The notes under the pieces were generated by a model. The model had not been told where the DNA came from. It searched no databases and was given only the letters and a program-made list of their open reading frames with translations. Source: Mycobacterium sp. (GTDB lineage Bacteria; Actinomycetota; Actinomycetes; Mycobacteriales; Mycobacteriaceae). From it: a stretch of DNA of 64,000 bases. Every line of letters starts with the position of its first letter. The first letter of the stretch is position 1. Shown here piece by piece: positions 11,627 to 22,286 of the stretch. The stretch spans positions 224,276 to 288,275 of the forward strand of contig NZ_PKEK01000041.1 in the NCBI RefSeq assembly GCF_002863225.1. The letters run 5' to 3'. Both the position numbers and the translations under genes were made by a program.

Positions 11627-12670
11627 ATGGCAAGTGCTGATGAGCGCCGATTCCAGGTGCTGCGCGCGATCGTCGCCGACTTCGTAGCCACCAAAGAACC
11701 GATCGGTTCGAAGTCGCTCGTGGACCGGCACAACCTCGGGGTCTCCTCGGCGACGGTCCGCAATGACATGGCCGTGTTGGAGGCCGAGGGTTACATCACC
11801 CAGCCGCACACCAGCTCCGGCCGGGTGCCGACGGAGAAGGGCTACCGCGAATTCGTCGACCGCCTCGACGACGTCAAGCCCATGTCGATCGCCGAGCGGC
11901 GGGCCATCCAGAGTTTCCTGGAGTCCGGCGTCGACCTCGACGACGTCCTGCGCCGCGCGGTGCGGCTGCTGGCCCAGCTGACCCGGCAGGTCGCCGTGGT
12001 GCAGTACCCCACCCTGTCGACGTCGACGGTGCGGCACCTGGAAGTGATCGCGCTGACCCCGGCCCGGTTGCTGATGGTGGTGATCACCGATACCGGACGG
12101 GTCGACCAGCGCGTCGTCGAACTCGGCGACGTCATCGACGACCACCAGCTCTCGCAACTGCGCGAAATGCTCGGCCAGGCCCTGGACGGTAAAAAACTCT
12201 CGGCGGCCTCGGTGGCCGTGGCCGACCTGGCCGCCCAGCTCGACGGCCGCGGAGGCCAGTCGAAGAGCCTCAGCGACGCGGTGGGTCGTTCGGCGACCGT
12301 GCTGCTGGAGTCGTTGGTCGAGCACACCGAGGAGCGGCTGCTGCTGGGCGGCACCGCCAACCTGACCCGCAACACCGCCGACTTCGGCGGCTCGCTGCGC
12401 TCGATTCTGGAAGCCCTCGAAGAACAGGTCGTCGTCCTCAAGCTGCTGGCGGCCCAGCAGGAGGCCGGCAAAGTCACGGTCCGCATCGGACACGAGACCG
12501 AGGCCGAGCAGATGATGGGCACGTCGGTGGTGTCCACCACATACGGCACCCTGGACACCGTCTACGGCGGCATGGGCGTGCTGGGGCCCACCCGGATGGA
12601 CTATCCGGGAACTATGGCTAGTGTCGCTGCGGTTGCTCTCTACATCGGCGAAGTGCTGGGCACACGATGA
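11627..12670 (+). CDS. hrcA: Heat-inducible transcription repressor HrcA
   Basis: A 347-residue repressor of class I heat-shock genes that binds CIRCE inverted repeats. The N-terminal winged helix-turn-helix is clear (IGSKSL, then [14 protein letters not shown], then [20 protein letters not shown], a family hallmark), followed by a GAF-like middle and the C-terminal dimerisation domain ending in GPTRMDY. A strong AGGAGGG ribosome site precedes the ATG. No CIRCE element is recognisable between 11522 and 11626, so it probably acts elsewhere, such as on groEL operons. It sits 89 bases before dnaJ2, likely in the same transcript. Confidence 0.95.
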   Translation: MASADERRFQVLRAIVADFVATKEPIGSKSLVDRHNLGVSSATVRNDMAVLEAEGYITQPHTSSGRVPTEKGYREFVDRLDDVKPMSIAERRAIQSFLESGVDLDDVLRRAVRLLAQLTRQVAVVQYPTLSTSTVRHLEVIALTPARLLMVVITDTGRVDQRVVELGDVIDDHQLSQLREMLGQALDGKKLSAASVAVADLAAQLDGRGGQSKSLSDAVGRSATVLLESLVEHTEERLLLGGTANLTRNTADFGGSLRSILEALEEQVVVLKLLAAQQEAGKVTVRIGHETEAEQMMGTSVVSTTYGTLDTVYGGMGVLGPTRMDYPGTMASVAAVALYIGEVLGTR

Positions 12671-12759
12671 CCCGGCATTCCAGGCACAATTCAGTGATGA
12701 CCGTTATTTCGCGGTCGATCTGGGTCTGAGAACCCAGGAAACTTCAGGAAGGTCGGAGC

Positions 12760-13905
12760 GTGGCACGCGACTATTACGGTCTGCTCGGCGTGGGCAAGAA
12801 CGCCAGCGACTCGGAGCTCAAGCGGGCGTATCGAAAGCTGGCGCGCGAACTGCATCCCGACGTCAACCCCGACGAGGCCGCGCAGGCGAAGTTCAAGGAG
12901 ATCAGCGTCGCCTACGAGGTGCTGTCCGACCCGGAGAAGCGACGCATCGTCGACCTGGGCGGCGATCCGCTGGAGAACGCCGCGGCGGGTGGCGGTGGCT
13001 TCGGCGGGTTCGGCGGTCTGGGTGACGTTTTCGAGGCGTTCTTCGGTGGTGGCACGACGTCGCGGGGTCCGGTCGGGCGGGTTCGGCCGGGTTCGGACTC
13101 GCTGCTGCGGATGCGTCTCGATCTGACCGAATGCGCGACCGGTGTCAGCAAGCAGGTCACCGTCGACACCGCGGTGCTGTGCGATCGCTGCCAGGGCAAA
13201 GGCACCAACGGCGACTCCAAGCCGGTGTCCTGCGACACCTGTGGCGGCCGCGGCGAAGTGCAGACCGTCCAGCGTTCACTACTCGGGCAGGTCATGACGG
13301 CGCGGCCCTGCCCCACCTGCCGCGGCGTGGGGGAGGTCATTCCCGACCCCTGCCACCAGTGCGGTGGCGACGGACGGGTGCAGGCCCGCCGCGAGATCGC
13401 GGTGAAGATCCCCGCCGGTGTCGGCGACGGCATGCGGGTTCGCCTCGCGGCGCAGGGTGAGGTGGGGCCGGGCGGGGGACCGGCCGGTGACCTGTACGTC
13501 GAGATCCACGAGCAGCCGCACGACATCTTCGTGCGTGACGGCGACGACCTGCACTGCACGATCTCGGTACCGATGGTCGACGCGGCCCTCGGCACCACGG
13601 TGACCGTCGACGCCATCATCGACGGCCTGACCGAGATCACCATCCCGGCCGGAACCCAGCCCGGTTCGGTGACGACGCGGCGCGGCCACGGCATGCCGCA
13701 TCTGCGCTCGGGTGTGCGCGGCGACCTGCACGTGCACGTCGACGTGGTGGTCCCGGAGCGGCTCGACCACCAGGACGCCGACCTGTTGCGCGAGTTCAAG
13801 AGCCGCCGCGGTCGCGACGTCACCGAGGTCCGCTCGACGCACACCGCCGCCAGCAACGGTGGCGGGTTGTTCAGCCGGCTGCGCGAAACCTTCACCGGGC
13901 GCTAA
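12760..13905 (+). CDS. dnaJ2: Chaperone DnaJ (DnaJ2 type)
   Basis: A 381-residue type I J-protein that stimulates DnaK ATP hydrolysis and delivers unfolded clients. It has an N-terminal J domain with the HPD tripeptide at about 33-35, a Gly/Phe-rich linker (FGGFGG, then FEAFFGGG), four zinc-binding CxxCxGxG repeats ([32 protein letters not shown]) and two C-terminal substrate-binding barrels. The start is GTG 12760 after an AGGAAGG ribosome site. Linkage with hrcA is the classic hrcA-dnaJ arrangement. A small hairpin (arms 12720-12725 and 12732-12737) lies in the leader. The stop abuts the TTG start of rsmE. Confidence 0.95.
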   Translation: MARDYYGLLGVGKNASDSELKRAYRKLARELHPDVNPDEAAQAKFKEISVAYEVLSDPEKRRIVDLGGDPLENAAAGGGGFGGFGGLGDVFEAFFGGGTTSRGPVGRVRPGSDSLLRMRLDLTECATGVSKQVTVDTAVLCDRCQGKGTNGDSKPVSCDTCGGRGEVQTVQRSLLGQVMTARPCPTCRGVGEVIPDPCHQCGGDGRVQARREIAVKIPAGVGDGMRVRLAAQGEVGPGGGPAGDLYVEIHEQPHDIFVRDGDDLHCTISVPMVDAALGTTVTVDAIIDGLTEITIPAGTQPGSVTTRRGHGMPHLRSGVRGDLHVHVDVVVPERLDHQDADLLREFKSRRGRDVTEVRSTHTAASNGGGLFSRLRETFTGR

Positions 13906-14661
13906 TTGCCCGGCCTGTTCTACGTCGACGCGCTGCCCGAGGGCGGTGAGCCGGTCGTCCTCGACGGCGACGAAGGGTTCCACGCCGCCACCGTCCGGCG
14001 CATCCGGGTCGGTGAGGAACTGATCCTCGGTGACGGCGCCGGCGGCGTGGCCCGCTGCGTCGTCGAGGAGGCGGCCCGCGACGGGCTCCGGGCCCGAGTG
14101 ATCGAGCGCCGGCAGGTTGCCCCCGCGCTCCCTCCGGTCACGGTGGTCCAGGCGCTACCGAAATCCGAGCGTTCCGAGCTGGCCGTCGAGCTGGCCACCG
14201 AGGCCGGTGCCGACGCGCTGGTGGCCTGGCAGGCCGCGCGCTGCGTGGCCCGCTGGGACGGGGCCCGCGCCGAGAAGGGGCTTCGGCGCTGGCGGGCGGT
14301 GGCCCGTGCGGCCGCTCAGCAATCGCGGCGTGCCCACATTCCGACCGTCGACGGGGTGCTCTCGACCGCCGCCCTGGCCTCGCGGGTCGGCGAGGCGACG
14401 GCGTCCGGCGGCGTCGTGCTGGCGTTACACGAGTCGGCCCACGGGCCGCTGACGGCGGTCAGCCTGGCGCAGGCCCAGTCGGTGATGCTGCTGGTCGGCC
14501 CCGAGGGCGGCATCGCCCCTGACGAATTGGCCGCGTTCGTCGACGCCGGCGCCAGGGCCGTCCGGCTGGGCCCGACGGTGTTGCGCACCTCGACCGCGGC
14601 CGCCGTCGCGCTCGGGGCGCTGGGCGTGCTGACGCCGCGCTGGGCGGCAGGAGACGAATGA
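13906..14661 (+). CDS. rsmE: 16S rRNA m3U1498 methyltransferase RsmE
   Basis: A 251-residue SPOUT-class methyltransferase that N3-methylates U1498 of 16S rRNA using S-adenosylmethionine. An N-terminal PUA-like RNA-binding domain ([14 protein letters not shown]) precedes the trefoil-knot domain, whose SAM-binding loops are visible as LVGPEGGI and [12 protein letters not shown]. The proposed TTG start lies directly after the dnaJ2 stop with no gap and gives the usual N-terminus (LFYVDAL); no better ATG or GTG exists nearby. Translation is therefore likely coupled to dnaJ2. Confidence 0.9.
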   Translation: MPGLFYVDALPEGGEPVVLDGDEGFHAATVRRIRVGEELILGDGAGGVARCVVEEAARDGLRARVIERRQVAPALPPVTVVQALPKSERSELAVELATEAGADALVAWQAARCVARWDGARAEKGLRRWRAVARAAAQQSRRAHIPTVDGVLSTAALASRVGEATASGGVVLALHESAHGPLTAVSLAQAQSVMLLVGPEGGIAPDELAAFVDAGARAVRLGPTVLRTSTAAAVALGALGVLTPRWAAGDE

Positions 14662-14730
14662 CGTCGCCGAGATCGACGCCAGCGTGACGTGCGCTCGACA
14701 GTTCCCGCGCTGCCGTCGATCTCGACGACG
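14662..14730. repeat. Long intergenic inverted repeat (hairpin)
   Basis: Arms at 14662-14684 and 14708-14730 are 23 bases each and pair at 21 positions, separated by a 23-base loop. It begins directly after the rsmE stop. There is no trailing T-run, so it is not a classical terminator. No second copy was noticed in this window. It may be an intergenic palindromic repeat or a stem-loop ending the hrcA-dnaJ2-rsmE transcript. Confidence 0.7.
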
Positions 14731-14832
14731 CCTGGCAGGACGGCTAACCAGTGGTTTGGCCAACCCACCGGCGGTAGACTCGAGGCGCTAACCCGCTGGA
14801 CAGACCACAGAAAGCAGGCTTAAGAACCCATC

Positions 14833-15867
14833 GTGTCGCCTCGCGAGACCAACACTGCTGGTCCGTCCGCATCGTCGGTTCGCAGCAGTATCGACGTTCC
14901 GCCCGACCTCGTCATGGGCCTGCTTGGCTCCGCCGACGAAAATCTGCGTACCCTCGAACGCCTCCTCACCGCCGACCTGCATGTCCGCGGCAATGCTGTG
15001 ACGCTGTCCGGTCAGCCGGCCGACGTCGCGCTCGCCGAACGGGCGCTCTCCGAACTCGTCGCGATCGTCGCCAGTGGCCAACCGCTCACCCCCGAAGGCG
15101 TGCGGCACAGCGTCGCGATGCTGGTGGGCACCGGCAACGAGTCACCGGCCGAAGTGCTGACACTGGACATCCTGTCGCGTCGCGGCAAGACGATCCGGCC
15201 CAAGACGCTCAACCAGAAGCGCTATGTCGACGCGATCGACAGCCACACCATCGTGTTCGGGATCGGGCCGGCCGGCACCGGCAAGACCTACCTGGCGATG
15301 GCCAAGGCGGTCAACGCGCTGCAGACCAAACAGGTCGGCCGGATCATCCTGACCCGTCCGGCGGTGGAAGCCGGTGAGCGCCTTGGCTTTCTGCCCGGCA
15401 CGCTGAGCGAGAAGATCGACCCTTACCTGCGTCCGCTGTACGACGCGCTGCACGACATGATGGACCCCGAGCTGATCCCGAAGCTGATGTCGTCGGGCGT
15501 GATCGAGGTCGCGCCGCTGGCCTACATGCGCGGTAGAACGTTGAACGACGCGTTCATCATTCTCGACGAGGCGCAGAACACCACCGCCGAGCAGATGAAG
15601 ATGTTCCTCACCCGACTGGGTTTCGGCTCCAAAGTCGTTGTCACCGGCGACGTTACGCAGATCGATCTGCCGGGCAACCACCGGTCGGGTCTGCGTGCGG
15701 CCGTCGACATCCTCGACGGGATCGACGACATCCACATCTCGGAGCTCACCAGTGCCGACGTGGTCCGCCACCGGCTGGTCTCCGAGATCGTGGACGCCTA
15801 CGCGCGACACGAACAGCCGGGGCTGACGATGAACCGTGCTGCGCGACGCGGCACGGGTCGCCGGTAA
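14833..15867 (+). CDS. phoH1: PhoH family ATPase (PhoH1/YbeZ)
   Basis: A 344-residue PhoH-like protein: an N-terminal KH-like segment and a P-loop ATPase domain with Walker A GPAGTGKT at 145-152 and Walker B FIILDEAQN. YbeZ-type PhoH proteins partner YbeY in rRNA maturation and RNA quality control, and here ybeY follows after 15 bases, so that role is likely. GTG 14833 was chosen as the first start giving the conserved N-terminus. A TANNNT hexamer (TAGACT, 14775-14780) about 50 bases upstream could be its -10 element. The gene heads a run of five tightly linked genes through era. Confidence 0.92.
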   Translation: MSPRETNTAGPSASSVRSSIDVPPDLVMGLLGSADENLRTLERLLTADLHVRGNAVTLSGQPADVALAERALSELVAIVASGQPLTPEGVRHSVAMLVGTGNESPAEVLTLDILSRRGKTIRPKTLNQKRYVDAIDSHTIVFGIGPAGTGKTYLAMAKAVNALQTKQVGRIILTRPAVEAGERLGFLPGTLSEKIDPYLRPLYDALHDMMDPELIPKLMSSGVIEVAPLAYMRGRTLNDAFIILDEAQNTTAEQMKMFLTRLGFGSKVVVTGDVTQIDLPGNHRSGLRAAVDILDGIDDIHISELTSADVVRHRLVSEIVDAYARHEQPGLTMNRAARRGTGRR

Positions 15868-15882
15868 CGCGGTGACGCTGCT

Positions 15883-16416
15883 GTGACCATCGAGGTAGCC
15901 AACGAATCCGGGATCGACGTCTCCGAATCCGAATTGATCAGCGTCGCAAAGTTTGTCATCTCCCAGATGGATGTCAATCCGGCCGCGGAGCTGTCGATGG
16001 TGCTGTTGGACACCGCCGCGATGGCCGACCTGCACATGCGCTGGATGGACCTGCCCGGGCCGACCGATGTGATGAGCTTTCCGATGGACGAGCTCGAACC
16101 GGGCGGGCGCCCCGACGCGCCGGAACCGGGTCCGGCCATGCTCGGCGACATCGTGCTGTGTCCCGAGTTCGCCGCCGAACAGGCCGCGGCCGCCGGTCAT
16201 TCGCTGGGACATGAGTTGGCGCTGTTGACGATTCACGGCGTCCTGCACCTGCTCGGCTACGACCACGCCGAGCCGGACGAAGAAAAAGAGATGTTCGGCC
16301 TCCAGCGCCGCCTGCTGGAAGAGTGGGTCGCCGACCAGGTCGAGTTCTACCGCCTGCAACGCCAGCACGAGCGGGACCAGCGATTGCTGGACAAATCAAG
16401 GTATTTCGACCATTGA
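15883..16416 (+). CDS. ybeY: Endoribonuclease YbeY
   Basis: A 177-residue zinc metalloprotein involved in 16S rRNA 3'-end processing and ribosome quality control. The metal site [11 protein letters not shown] is at 118-128, with ligands H118, H122 and H128; the upstream [10 protein letters not shown] region is also typical. The C-terminus has an additional charged tail ending RYFDH. The GTG start follows phoH closely. The stop overlaps the TTG start of the next gene. Confidence 0.94.
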   Translation: MTIEVANESGIDVSESELISVAKFVISQMDVNPAAELSMVLLDTAAMADLHMRWMDLPGPTDVMSFPMDELEPGGRPDAPEPGPAMLGDIVLCPEFAAEQAAAAGHSLGHELALLTIHGVLHLLGYDHAEPDEEKEMFGLQRRLLEEWVADQVEFYRLQRQHERDQRLLDKSRYFDH

Positions 16417-17696
16417 ACAGTTCCGCTTCGCTGTTCGGCGTGATCCTGCTGATCTCTCTGGGTAGCGTGTTCGCGGCCATCGACGCGGCGATCAGCACGG
16501 TGTCGATGGCGCGGGTGCAGGAGATGGTCCGCGACGAGCGGACGGGCGCGGTTCGGCTGGCCAAGGTGATGACCGACCGGCCCCGGTACATCAACCTGGT
16601 GGTGCTGCTGCGGATCGTCTGCGAGATCAGCGCAACCGTGCTGCTGGCGCAGTTCTGCTATCGACAGGTGAGCCGCGACTGGGGTCTGTTCATCGCCGCG
16701 GTGGTGATGGTGGTGGTCAGCTTCGTCGTCATCGGTGTCGGTCCCAGGACGCTGGGACGCCAGAACGCGTACTCCATTGCACTGGTGTCTGCCCTTCCGC
16801 TGCAGGCGATTTCGGTTCTGCTGACCCCGATCAGCCGGGTGCTGGTGGTGCTGGGAAACATGCTGACGCCTGGTCGCGGCTTCCGCAACGGTCCGTTTTC
16901 CTCCGAGATCGAACTGCGCGAAGTCGTCGACCTGGCGCAGCAAAGTGGCGTGGTTGCCGCCGACGAACGGCGGATGATCGAGTCGGTGTTCGAACTCGGC
17001 GATACGCCGGCCCGCGAGGTGATGGTGCCGCGCACCGAGATGATCTGGATCGAGCACGACAAGTCTGCCGCCGAGGCGATGTCAGTGGCGGTGCGCAGTG
17101 GGCACTCCCGCATTCCGGTCATCGGCGAGAACGTCGACGACATCGTCGGGGTGGTGTACCTGAAAGACTGTGTGCAGCAGGCTTATTACGCCTCGACGAG
17201 CGGACACGAAACCGCGGTCTCGGAAGTGATGCGGCCGGCGGTGTTCGTTCCGGATTCCAAGCCGCTCGATGAGTTGTTGCGCGAAATGCAGCGGATGCGC
17301 AACCACATGACGTTGCTGGTGGACGAATACGGCGCGATTGCAGGGCTGGTGACCATCGAGGATGTTCTCGAGGAGATCGTCGGCGAGATCGCCGACGAGT
17401 ACGACGCCGCCGAGGTGGCTCCCGTCGAAGAGTTGGGCGACAACCAATTCCGGGTATCGGCACGGTTGCCGATCGAAGACGTGGGTGAACTGTACGGCGT
17501 GGAATTCGAGGAGGATCTCGACGTGGACACCGTCGGTGGCCTGCTGGCTCTGGAGCTGGGGCGGGTGCCGCTGCCCGGTTCCCGGGTGGAGTCGCATGGC
17601 CTGCTGCTGCACGCCGAGGGTGGGCCCGACCACCGCGGCCGGGTCCGGATCGGTACCGTCTTGCTCAGCCGCGTGGACGCCAACGGTGTTCGATGA
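16413..17696 (+). CDS. CNNM/CorC-like membrane protein with CBS domains
   Basis: A 427-residue membrane protein of the HlyC/CorC (CNNM) family, associated with magnesium or other cation efflux. About four hydrophobic segments occupy residues 1-145 (DUF21 domain). A CBS pair follows ([12 protein letters not shown]; then [25 protein letters not shown]), and a C-terminal CorC_HlyC domain (about 340-427). The TTG at 16413 overlaps the ybeY stop and gives a start just before the first membrane segment. The stop overlaps era (ATGA). Conservation of the ybeY-corC-era order suggests coupling to ribosome maturation genes; the transported ion cannot be told from sequence. Confidence 0.88.
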   Translation: MNSSASLFGVILLISLGSVFAAIDAAISTVSMARVQEMVRDERTGAVRLAKVMTDRPRYINLVVLLRIVCEISATVLLAQFCYRQVSRDWGLFIAAVVMVVVSFVVIGVGPRTLGRQNAYSIALVSALPLQAISVLLTPISRVLVVLGNMLTPGRGFRNGPFSSEIELREVVDLAQQSGVVAADERRMIESVFELGDTPAREVMVPRTEMIWIEHDKSAAEAMSVAVRSGHSRIPVIGENVDDIVGVVYLKDCVQQAYYASTSGHETAVSEVMRPAVFVPDSKPLDELLREMQRMRNHMTLLVDEYGAIAGLVTIEDVLEEIVGEIADEYDAAEVAPVEELGDNQFRVSARLPIEDVGELYGVEFEEDLDVDTVGGLLALELGRVPLPGSRVESHGLLLHAEGGPDHRGRVRIGTVLLSRVDANGVR

Positions 17697-18592
17697 CCGA
17701 GTTCCGTTCCGGCTTCGTCTGTTTCGTCGGCCGGCCCAACACCGGCAAGTCGACGCTGACCAACGCGCTGGTCGGCTCGAAAGTCGCGATCACGTCGAAC
17801 CGCCCGCAGACCACCCGGCACACGATCCGGGGCATCGTGCACCGCGACGAGTTCCAGATCATCCTGGTCGACACGCCGGGTCTGCATCGACCGCGCACCC
17901 TGCTCGGCAAGCGGCTCAACGATCTGGTTCGCGACACCTACAGCGAGGTCGACGCGATCGGGCTGTGCATCCCGGCCGACGAGGCGATCGGGCCGGGGGA
18001 CAGGTGGATCGTCGAACAGATCCGATCTACCGCTCCCCGAACGACTTTGGTGGCCATTGTGACCAAGATCGACAGGGTGTCCAAGGACAAGCTGGCCGCG
18101 CAGCTGTTCGCGGTCAGCGAATTGGTGGGCGCCGACGCCGAGGTGGTCCCGGTCTCGGCGACCACGGGCGAACAGGTCGACGTGCTCATTGGTGTGCTGG
18201 CCGCCGCGTTGCCGCCCGGCCCGCCGTACTACCCCGACGGTGAGCTGACCGACGAGCCCGAAGAAGTTCTGATGGCCGAGTTCATCCGGGAGGCCGCGCT
18301 CGAGGGCGTCCGCGACGAACTGCCGCACTCGCTGGCGGTGGTGATCGACGAGATCAATCCGCGCGAAGGCCGCGACGACCTGATCGACGTGCATGCGCTG
18401 CTCTACGTCGAGCGTGACAGCCAGAAGGGCATCGTGATCGGCAAGGGCGGGGCAAGGCTGCGTGAAGTGGGCACCGTCGCACGCGGTCAGATCGAGAAGC
18501 TGCTGGGCACCAAGGTCTACCTCGAGCTACGGGTCAAGGTTGCCAAGAACTGGCAGCGCGACCCCAAACAGCTTGGCCGACTCGGCTTCTGA
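17693..18592 (+). CDS. era: GTPase Era
   Basis: A 299-residue ribosome-assembly GTPase that binds the 3' end of 16S rRNA during 30S maturation. G1 GRPNTGKST is at 13-21, G3 is DTPGLH, G4 is TKID, and the C-terminal KH domain carries [15 protein letters not shown]. The G2 region (TTRHTIRG) is intact. ATG 17693 overlaps the upstream stop, so era is the last gene of the phoH-ybeY-corC-era run. It converges on the amidase gene at 18681. Confidence 0.96.
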   Translation: MTEFRSGFVCFVGRPNTGKSTLTNALVGSKVAITSNRPQTTRHTIRGIVHRDEFQIILVDTPGLHRPRTLLGKRLNDLVRDTYSEVDAIGLCIPADEAIGPGDRWIVEQIRSTAPRTTLVAIVTKIDRVSKDKLAAQLFAVSELVGADAEVVPVSATTGEQVDVLIGVLAAALPPGPPYYPDGELTDEPEEVLMAEFIREAALEGVRDELPHSLAVVIDEINPREGRDDLIDVHALLYVERDSQKGIVIGKGGARLREVGTVARGQIEKLLGTKVYLELRVKVAKNWQRDPKQLGRLGF

Positions 18593-18622
18593 CGCTGTAG
18601 CACGACGCGATACAGAACGCTT

Positions 18623-18657
18623 GGCTGCGGGATCGCGCAGAATGCAGCCCTGGCTGC
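18623..18657. terminator. Candidate hairpins between convergent era and amidase genes
   Basis: Three GC-rich 6-mers, GGCTGC (18623-18628), GCAGCC (18644-18649) and GGCTGC (18652-18657), can form alternative stems in the 88-base gap between two converging genes. Position suggests transcription termination; there is no T-run. Confidence 0.35.
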
Positions 18658-18680
18658 TGTCTCGCGCTCAGCCGACGCTG

Positions 18681-20120
18681 CTACCGCACGGCCTCGGACT
18701 CGGCGTTCCACCACACCGCAGGCTGCTTGGCCGCCCAGCCGCCGAGCGCCTCCAGTTCGGCGGCCAGTGACACCAGCAACGGCTCGCTGTTGGCCGGCCC
18801 CATCAGCTGCACGCCGATCGGCAGGCCTTCGGACGTGAAGCCGGCGGGCACGTTGATCGACGGCCAGCCCAACACATTCCACGGCCAGGTCACCGGGCAG
18901 GCCGCGATCATCGCGCGGTCGGTGCCCACACCGCTCAGCTTGTCGAAGGCCTCGGCAAGCGGGGGCGGCAGCGCGGTCGTCGGCGCCAGCACCACATCGA
19001 CGATCCGGAAAATCGAACCCACCCGTCGCTGATTGGCGGCCTCGCCGGCCCGGGCGGCCCGCAGGATCTGCTGCGAGAGCAGCCGGCCCATCCGCATGTT
19101 GGCCAGCGTCCGCCGATCGAACTCAACGCCGTCGCCCAGCCGCTCGGCCCAATCCAGCAGCCCGGATGTGGACCGCGACAAGAAGTTCCACGACAACCGC
19201 AGCCCGTAGTCGGGATTGCCGTCGACCACGGTGTGGCCCAGCAGCCGAAGCTGATCGCCCACCGAGTCCAGTGCCGCTTCGATCTCCGGGTCCAGTCGGG
19301 CTGGAAATGCGGTGAACGGGAACCGGGTCGACAACGCGATCTTCAGCGAGCCGGGCGCGATGCCGACATGGTCGGACACTGTCACCGGCGGCGGCTTGTG
19401 CAGATCGCCGTCGACGTTGCCGGACGCCGCGTCGAGCACCAGCGCCGCGTCGGCGACCGTGCGCGCCAGCACGCCGTTGACGGTGATCCCGTTGAACGCC
19501 TCGCGCAGCGGCCACGTCGAGATCCGACCACGCTGCGGCTTGATGCCGACCAGATGCGTCCACGCCGCCGGAATGCGCACGCTGCCCGCGCCGTCGGAGC
19601 CGATAGCGGCCGTGACCAGACCGGCGGCCACCGCGGCCGCGCTACCGCCGGACGAACCACCCGGGGTGTGCCGGCGCGACCACGGGTTGCGGGTGTGGCC
19701 GAATGCGGGTCCGCTGGTGAACGGCCACTGGCCCAGTTCGCAGGTATTGGTCTTGCCGACGATCACCGCCCCGGCAGCCTTGAGGCGGCGCACCACCTCG
19801 GCGTCCTGAGTGGCCGCCTGGACCTGGCCGGACGTGCCGAAGTAGGTCGGCTGGCCGGCGACGTCGACGTCGTCCTTGACCGCGATCGGCACACCGAGCA
19901 GCGGCGCCCGGTCACCTTCGGCGCGGCGCCGGTCGGCCCTGGCGGCGTCGGCCAGCGCCGACTCGGTGAGCACCACGCGGAACGCGTTCAGCGTCGGCTG
20001 GCTGGCCTCGATGGCGTGCAGAGAGCGACGGACCAGCTCGTCGGAGGTGACCTCACCGCTGGCCAGCTGATACAGCTGGTCAGTGAGCGTGGGGAAACGG
20101 CGATCGGCGGAGTTACTCAT
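18681..20120 (-). CDS. amiA2: Amidase-signature family hydrolase (AmiA2-like)
   Basis: A 479-residue amidase-signature enzyme that hydrolyses an unknown amide. The Ser-cisSer-Lys triad is visible: Lys82 in AVKDDVD, the GGSSGGS loop at 154-160 (cis-Ser about 156) and the nucleophile Ser180 in GSDGAGSVRIP. No signal peptide is seen. ATG 20120 is given as start; an in-frame ATG at 20132 would add four residues and neither has a clear ribosome site. It is divergent from recO. The order era, amidase, recO is what I recall for amiA2 in M. tuberculosis. Confidence 0.85.
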   Translation of the reverse strand: MSNSADRRFPTLTDQLYQLASGEVTSDELVRRSLHAIEASQPTLNAFRVVLTESALADAARADRRRAEGDRAPLLGVPIAVKDDVDVAGQPTYFGTSGQVQAATQDAEVVRRLKAAGAVIVGKTNTCELGQWPFTSGPAFGHTRNPWSRRHTPGGSSGGSAAAVAAGLVTAAIGSDGAGSVRIPAAWTHLVGIKPQRGRISTWPLREAFNGITVNGVLARTVADAALVLDAASGNVDGDLHKPPPVTVSDHVGIAPGSLKIALSTRFPFTAFPARLDPEIEAALDSVGDQLRLLGHTVVDGNPDYGLRLSWNFLSRSTSGLLDWAERLGDGVEFDRRTLANMRMGRLLSQQILRAARAGEAANQRRVGSIFRIVDVVLAPTTALPPPLAEAFDKLSGVGTDRAMIAACPVTWPWNVLGWPSINVPAGFTSEGLPIGVQLMGPANSEPLLVSLAAELEALGGWAAKQPAVWWNAESEAVR

Positions 20121-20183
20121 CGGTACCGACATTATCGGCGCGCGTCCGGGGCGCCGTCGCAACCTGGTGCCAAACTGATACCT

Positions 20184-21023
20184 ATGCGGCTGTACCGGGA
20201 CCGGGCGGTGGTGCTGCGCCAGCACAAGCTCGGCGAAGCCGACCGGATCGTCACCTTGCTCACCCGCGACCACGGGTTGGTTCGCGCGGTGGCCAAGGGC
20301 GTCCGCCGTACCCGCAGCAAGTTCGGCGCGCGACTGGAGCCGTTCGCGCACATCGACGTCCAGCTGCATCCGGGCCGCAACCTCGACATCGTCACGCAGG
20401 TGGTCTCACTCGACGCGTTCGCCACCGACATCGTCAGCGACTACGGCCGCTACACCAGCGCGTGCGCGATGCTGGAAACCGCCGAGCGCCTCGCCGGTGA
20501 GGAGCGGGCACCGGCCCCGGAGCTGCACCGGCTCACGGTCAGTGCGCTGCGCGCGGTCGCCGACGGCAGCCGGCCCCGCGAGTTGGTGCTGGACGCGTAC
20601 CTGCTGCGGGCCATGGGCATTGCCGGGTGGGCCCCGGCGCTGACCGAATGCGCGCGGTGCGCCACGCCCGGCCCGCACCGGGCGTTTCACGTCGCCGCGG
20701 GTGGCAGCGTGTGCGGGTTCTGCCGCCCGCCCGGCGCGACGACGCCGCCGCTGGGCGTACTCGATCTGATGGCGGCGCTACGCGACGGCGACTGGGAGGC
20801 CGCAGAGGTGGTGACACCGTCGGCCCGTAGCCACGCCAGCGGATTGGTGGCCGCTCACCTGCAGTGGCATCTGGAGCGGCAGTTGCGCACCCTGCCGCTG
20901 GTCGAGCGGATCCGGCGCGTCGAGGTGATCGATCAGAGCCTGCTCGACCGTCGGGTCGCGCTGGTCAGGCAGGATGTGGCGCATGGAGACGAGCCGGGTG
21001 AGCCGCTCAGAGCGGAGGGCTGA
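20184..21023 (+). CDS. recO: DNA repair protein RecO
   Basis: A 279-residue recombination mediator that anneals strands and helps load RecA with RecR. The N-terminal OB fold ([24 protein letters not shown]), the helical middle and a four-cysteine zinc site (CARC then CGFC, about 154-180) are all visible. ATG 20184 is the natural start; the open frame runs far upstream only as antisense of the amidase gene. Its 3' end overlaps uppS by about 40 bases. Confidence 0.93.
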   Translation: MRLYRDRAVVLRQHKLGEADRIVTLLTRDHGLVRAVAKGVRRTRSKFGARLEPFAHIDVQLHPGRNLDIVTQVVSLDAFATDIVSDYGRYTSACAMLETAERLAGEERAPAPELHRLTVSALRAVADGSRPRELVLDAYLLRAMGIAGWAPALTECARCATPGPHRAFHVAAGGSVCGFCRPPGATTPPLGVLDLMAALRDGDWEAAEVVTPSARSHASGLVAAHLQWHLERQLRTLPLVERIRRVEVIDQSLLDRRVALVRQDVAHGDEPGEPLRAEG

Positions 21024-21897
21024 GCGCAAGCGGAAGTCTGACTTCCCGCAGCTCGCCCCGGCGCCCGATGACTACCCGGTGTTCCCGGACACCTCGACCT
21101 GGCCGGTGGATTTTCCGGAGTTGCCGCCCGCGCCCGGTGGTGGGCCGCGCCGGCCGCCGCAGCACATCTCCAAAGCGGCGGCTCCGGCGATTCCCTTGGA
21201 GCAGTTGCCCAATCACGTCGCGATCGTGATGGACGGTAACGGCCGCTGGGCCACCCAGCGCGGTCTCCCGCGGGTGGAGGGTCACAAGATGGGCGAGGCC
21301 GTCGTCATCGACATCGTCTGCGGGGCAATCGAAATGGGCATCAAATGGCTCAGCCTCTATGCCTTCTCGACGGAGAACTGGAAACGTTCGGCCGACGAGG
21401 TCCGTTTCCTGATGGGATTCAACCGCGACGTGGTACGACGACGCCGGGTGAACCTCAACGAGATGGGTGTCAAGATCCGGTGGGTGGGTTCGCGCCCACG
21501 GTTGTGGCGCAGCGTCATCAACGAGCTGGCGGTCGCCGAAGAACTGACCCTGAACAACGACGTGATCACGGTCAACTACTGCGTCAACTACGGTGGCCGT
21601 ACCGAAATTGCCGAAGCCGCAAGGGATATCGCGCGCGAGGCGGCGGCGGGAAAGTTGAACCCGGAGCGGGTCAACGAGGCGACCATCGCCCGGCACCTGC
21701 ACCGTCCGGACATTCCCGACGTCGATCTGCTGTTGCGGACCTCGGGGGAGCAACGGACCAGCAACTTCATGCTGTGGCAAGCCGCCTACGCGGAGTACAT
21801 CTTCCAGGACACGCTCTGGCCTGATTACGATCGCCGCAACCTGTGGGCGGCCTGCGAGGAGTATGCGTTGCGGCATCGACGATTCGGGACGGCGTGA
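20983..21897 (+). CDS. uppS: Decaprenyl diphosphate synthase (UppS)
   Basis: A 304-residue cis-prenyltransferase that elongates allylic diphosphates with isopentenyl diphosphate to make the long polyprenyl diphosphate carrying peptidoglycan and arabinogalactan precursors. The catalytic motif MDGNGRW includes Asp84; other family motifs are [11 protein letters not shown] and [20 protein letters not shown] Pro-rich N-terminal extension of about 70 residues precedes the enzyme fold, as in mycobacterial homologues. ATG 20983 has an AGGA about nine bases upstream; GTG 20998 is an alternative. It overlaps recO at its 5' end and the next gene at its 3' end. Confidence 0.93.
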   Translation: METSRVSRSERRAERKRKSDFPQLAPAPDDYPVFPDTSTWPVDFPELPPAPGGGPRRPPQHISKAAAPAIPLEQLPNHVAIVMDGNGRWATQRGLPRVEGHKMGEAVVIDIVCGAIEMGIKWLSLYAFSTENWKRSADEVRFLMGFNRDVVRRRRVNLNEMGVKIRWVGSRPRLWRSVINELAVAEELTLNNDVITVNYCVNYGGRTEIAEAARDIAREAAAGKLNPERVNEATIARHLHRPDIPDVDLLLRTSGEQRTSNFMLWQAAYAEYIFQDTLWPDYDRRNLWAACEEYALRHRRFGTA

Positions 21898-22286
21898 TGT
21901 CGACGCTGCAGGAACGGTTACTCACGGTGCTCACCGAGGTGCTGCCCGCCGAGGCGGAATCCGATGGGGCGCTGACGGTTCACCACGGCGGCACGATCGC
22001 CTCGCTGCGGGTGGTGCCCATCAACGAAGACCTCGATCTGGTGTCGTTGACCCAGATGGTGGCGTGGGACCTGGCGGCCAACAAGAGACTTCGCGACGCG
22101 GTGGCCGAGCAGGCGCGCTCGACGCTGCTGGGATCGGTGAGCCTCACCGAAAAGGCCGGCAAGGCCGCCGACGTGATCCTGCGCTACAACTTTCCCGGCA
22201 ACGGCCTCAACGACGACGCGCTTCGGACGCTCGTCCTGATGGTGCTCGACAAGGGCGCCGAAATACGCCGCGCGGTAACGGGTTAA
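21897..22286 (+). CDS. Conserved hypothetical protein, possible YbjN-like fold
   Basis: A 129-residue soluble protein whose ATG overlaps the uppS stop (TGATG), so it is co-translated with uppS. It has no signal peptide or membrane segment. The pattern of a sheet-forming first half (HHGGTIASLRVVPI) followed by helices is reminiscent of YbjN or secretion-chaperone-like folds, but this is only an impression. I recall a conserved gene of similar size at this place in M. tuberculosis. Its 3' end overlaps zur by four bases, tail to tail. Confidence 0.7.
   Translation: MSTLQERLLTVLTEVLPAEAESDGALTVHHGGTIASLRVVPINEDLDLVSLTQMVAWDLAANKRLRDAVAEQARSTLLGSVSLTEKAGKAADVILRYNFPGNGLNDDALRTLVLMVLDKGAEIRRAVTG

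Noticed and set aside
19233..20183. Very long upstream extension of the recO frame
   Set aside because: It is antisense to the amidase gene and rich in Arg and Gln without domain features; recO has a proper ATG at 20184.
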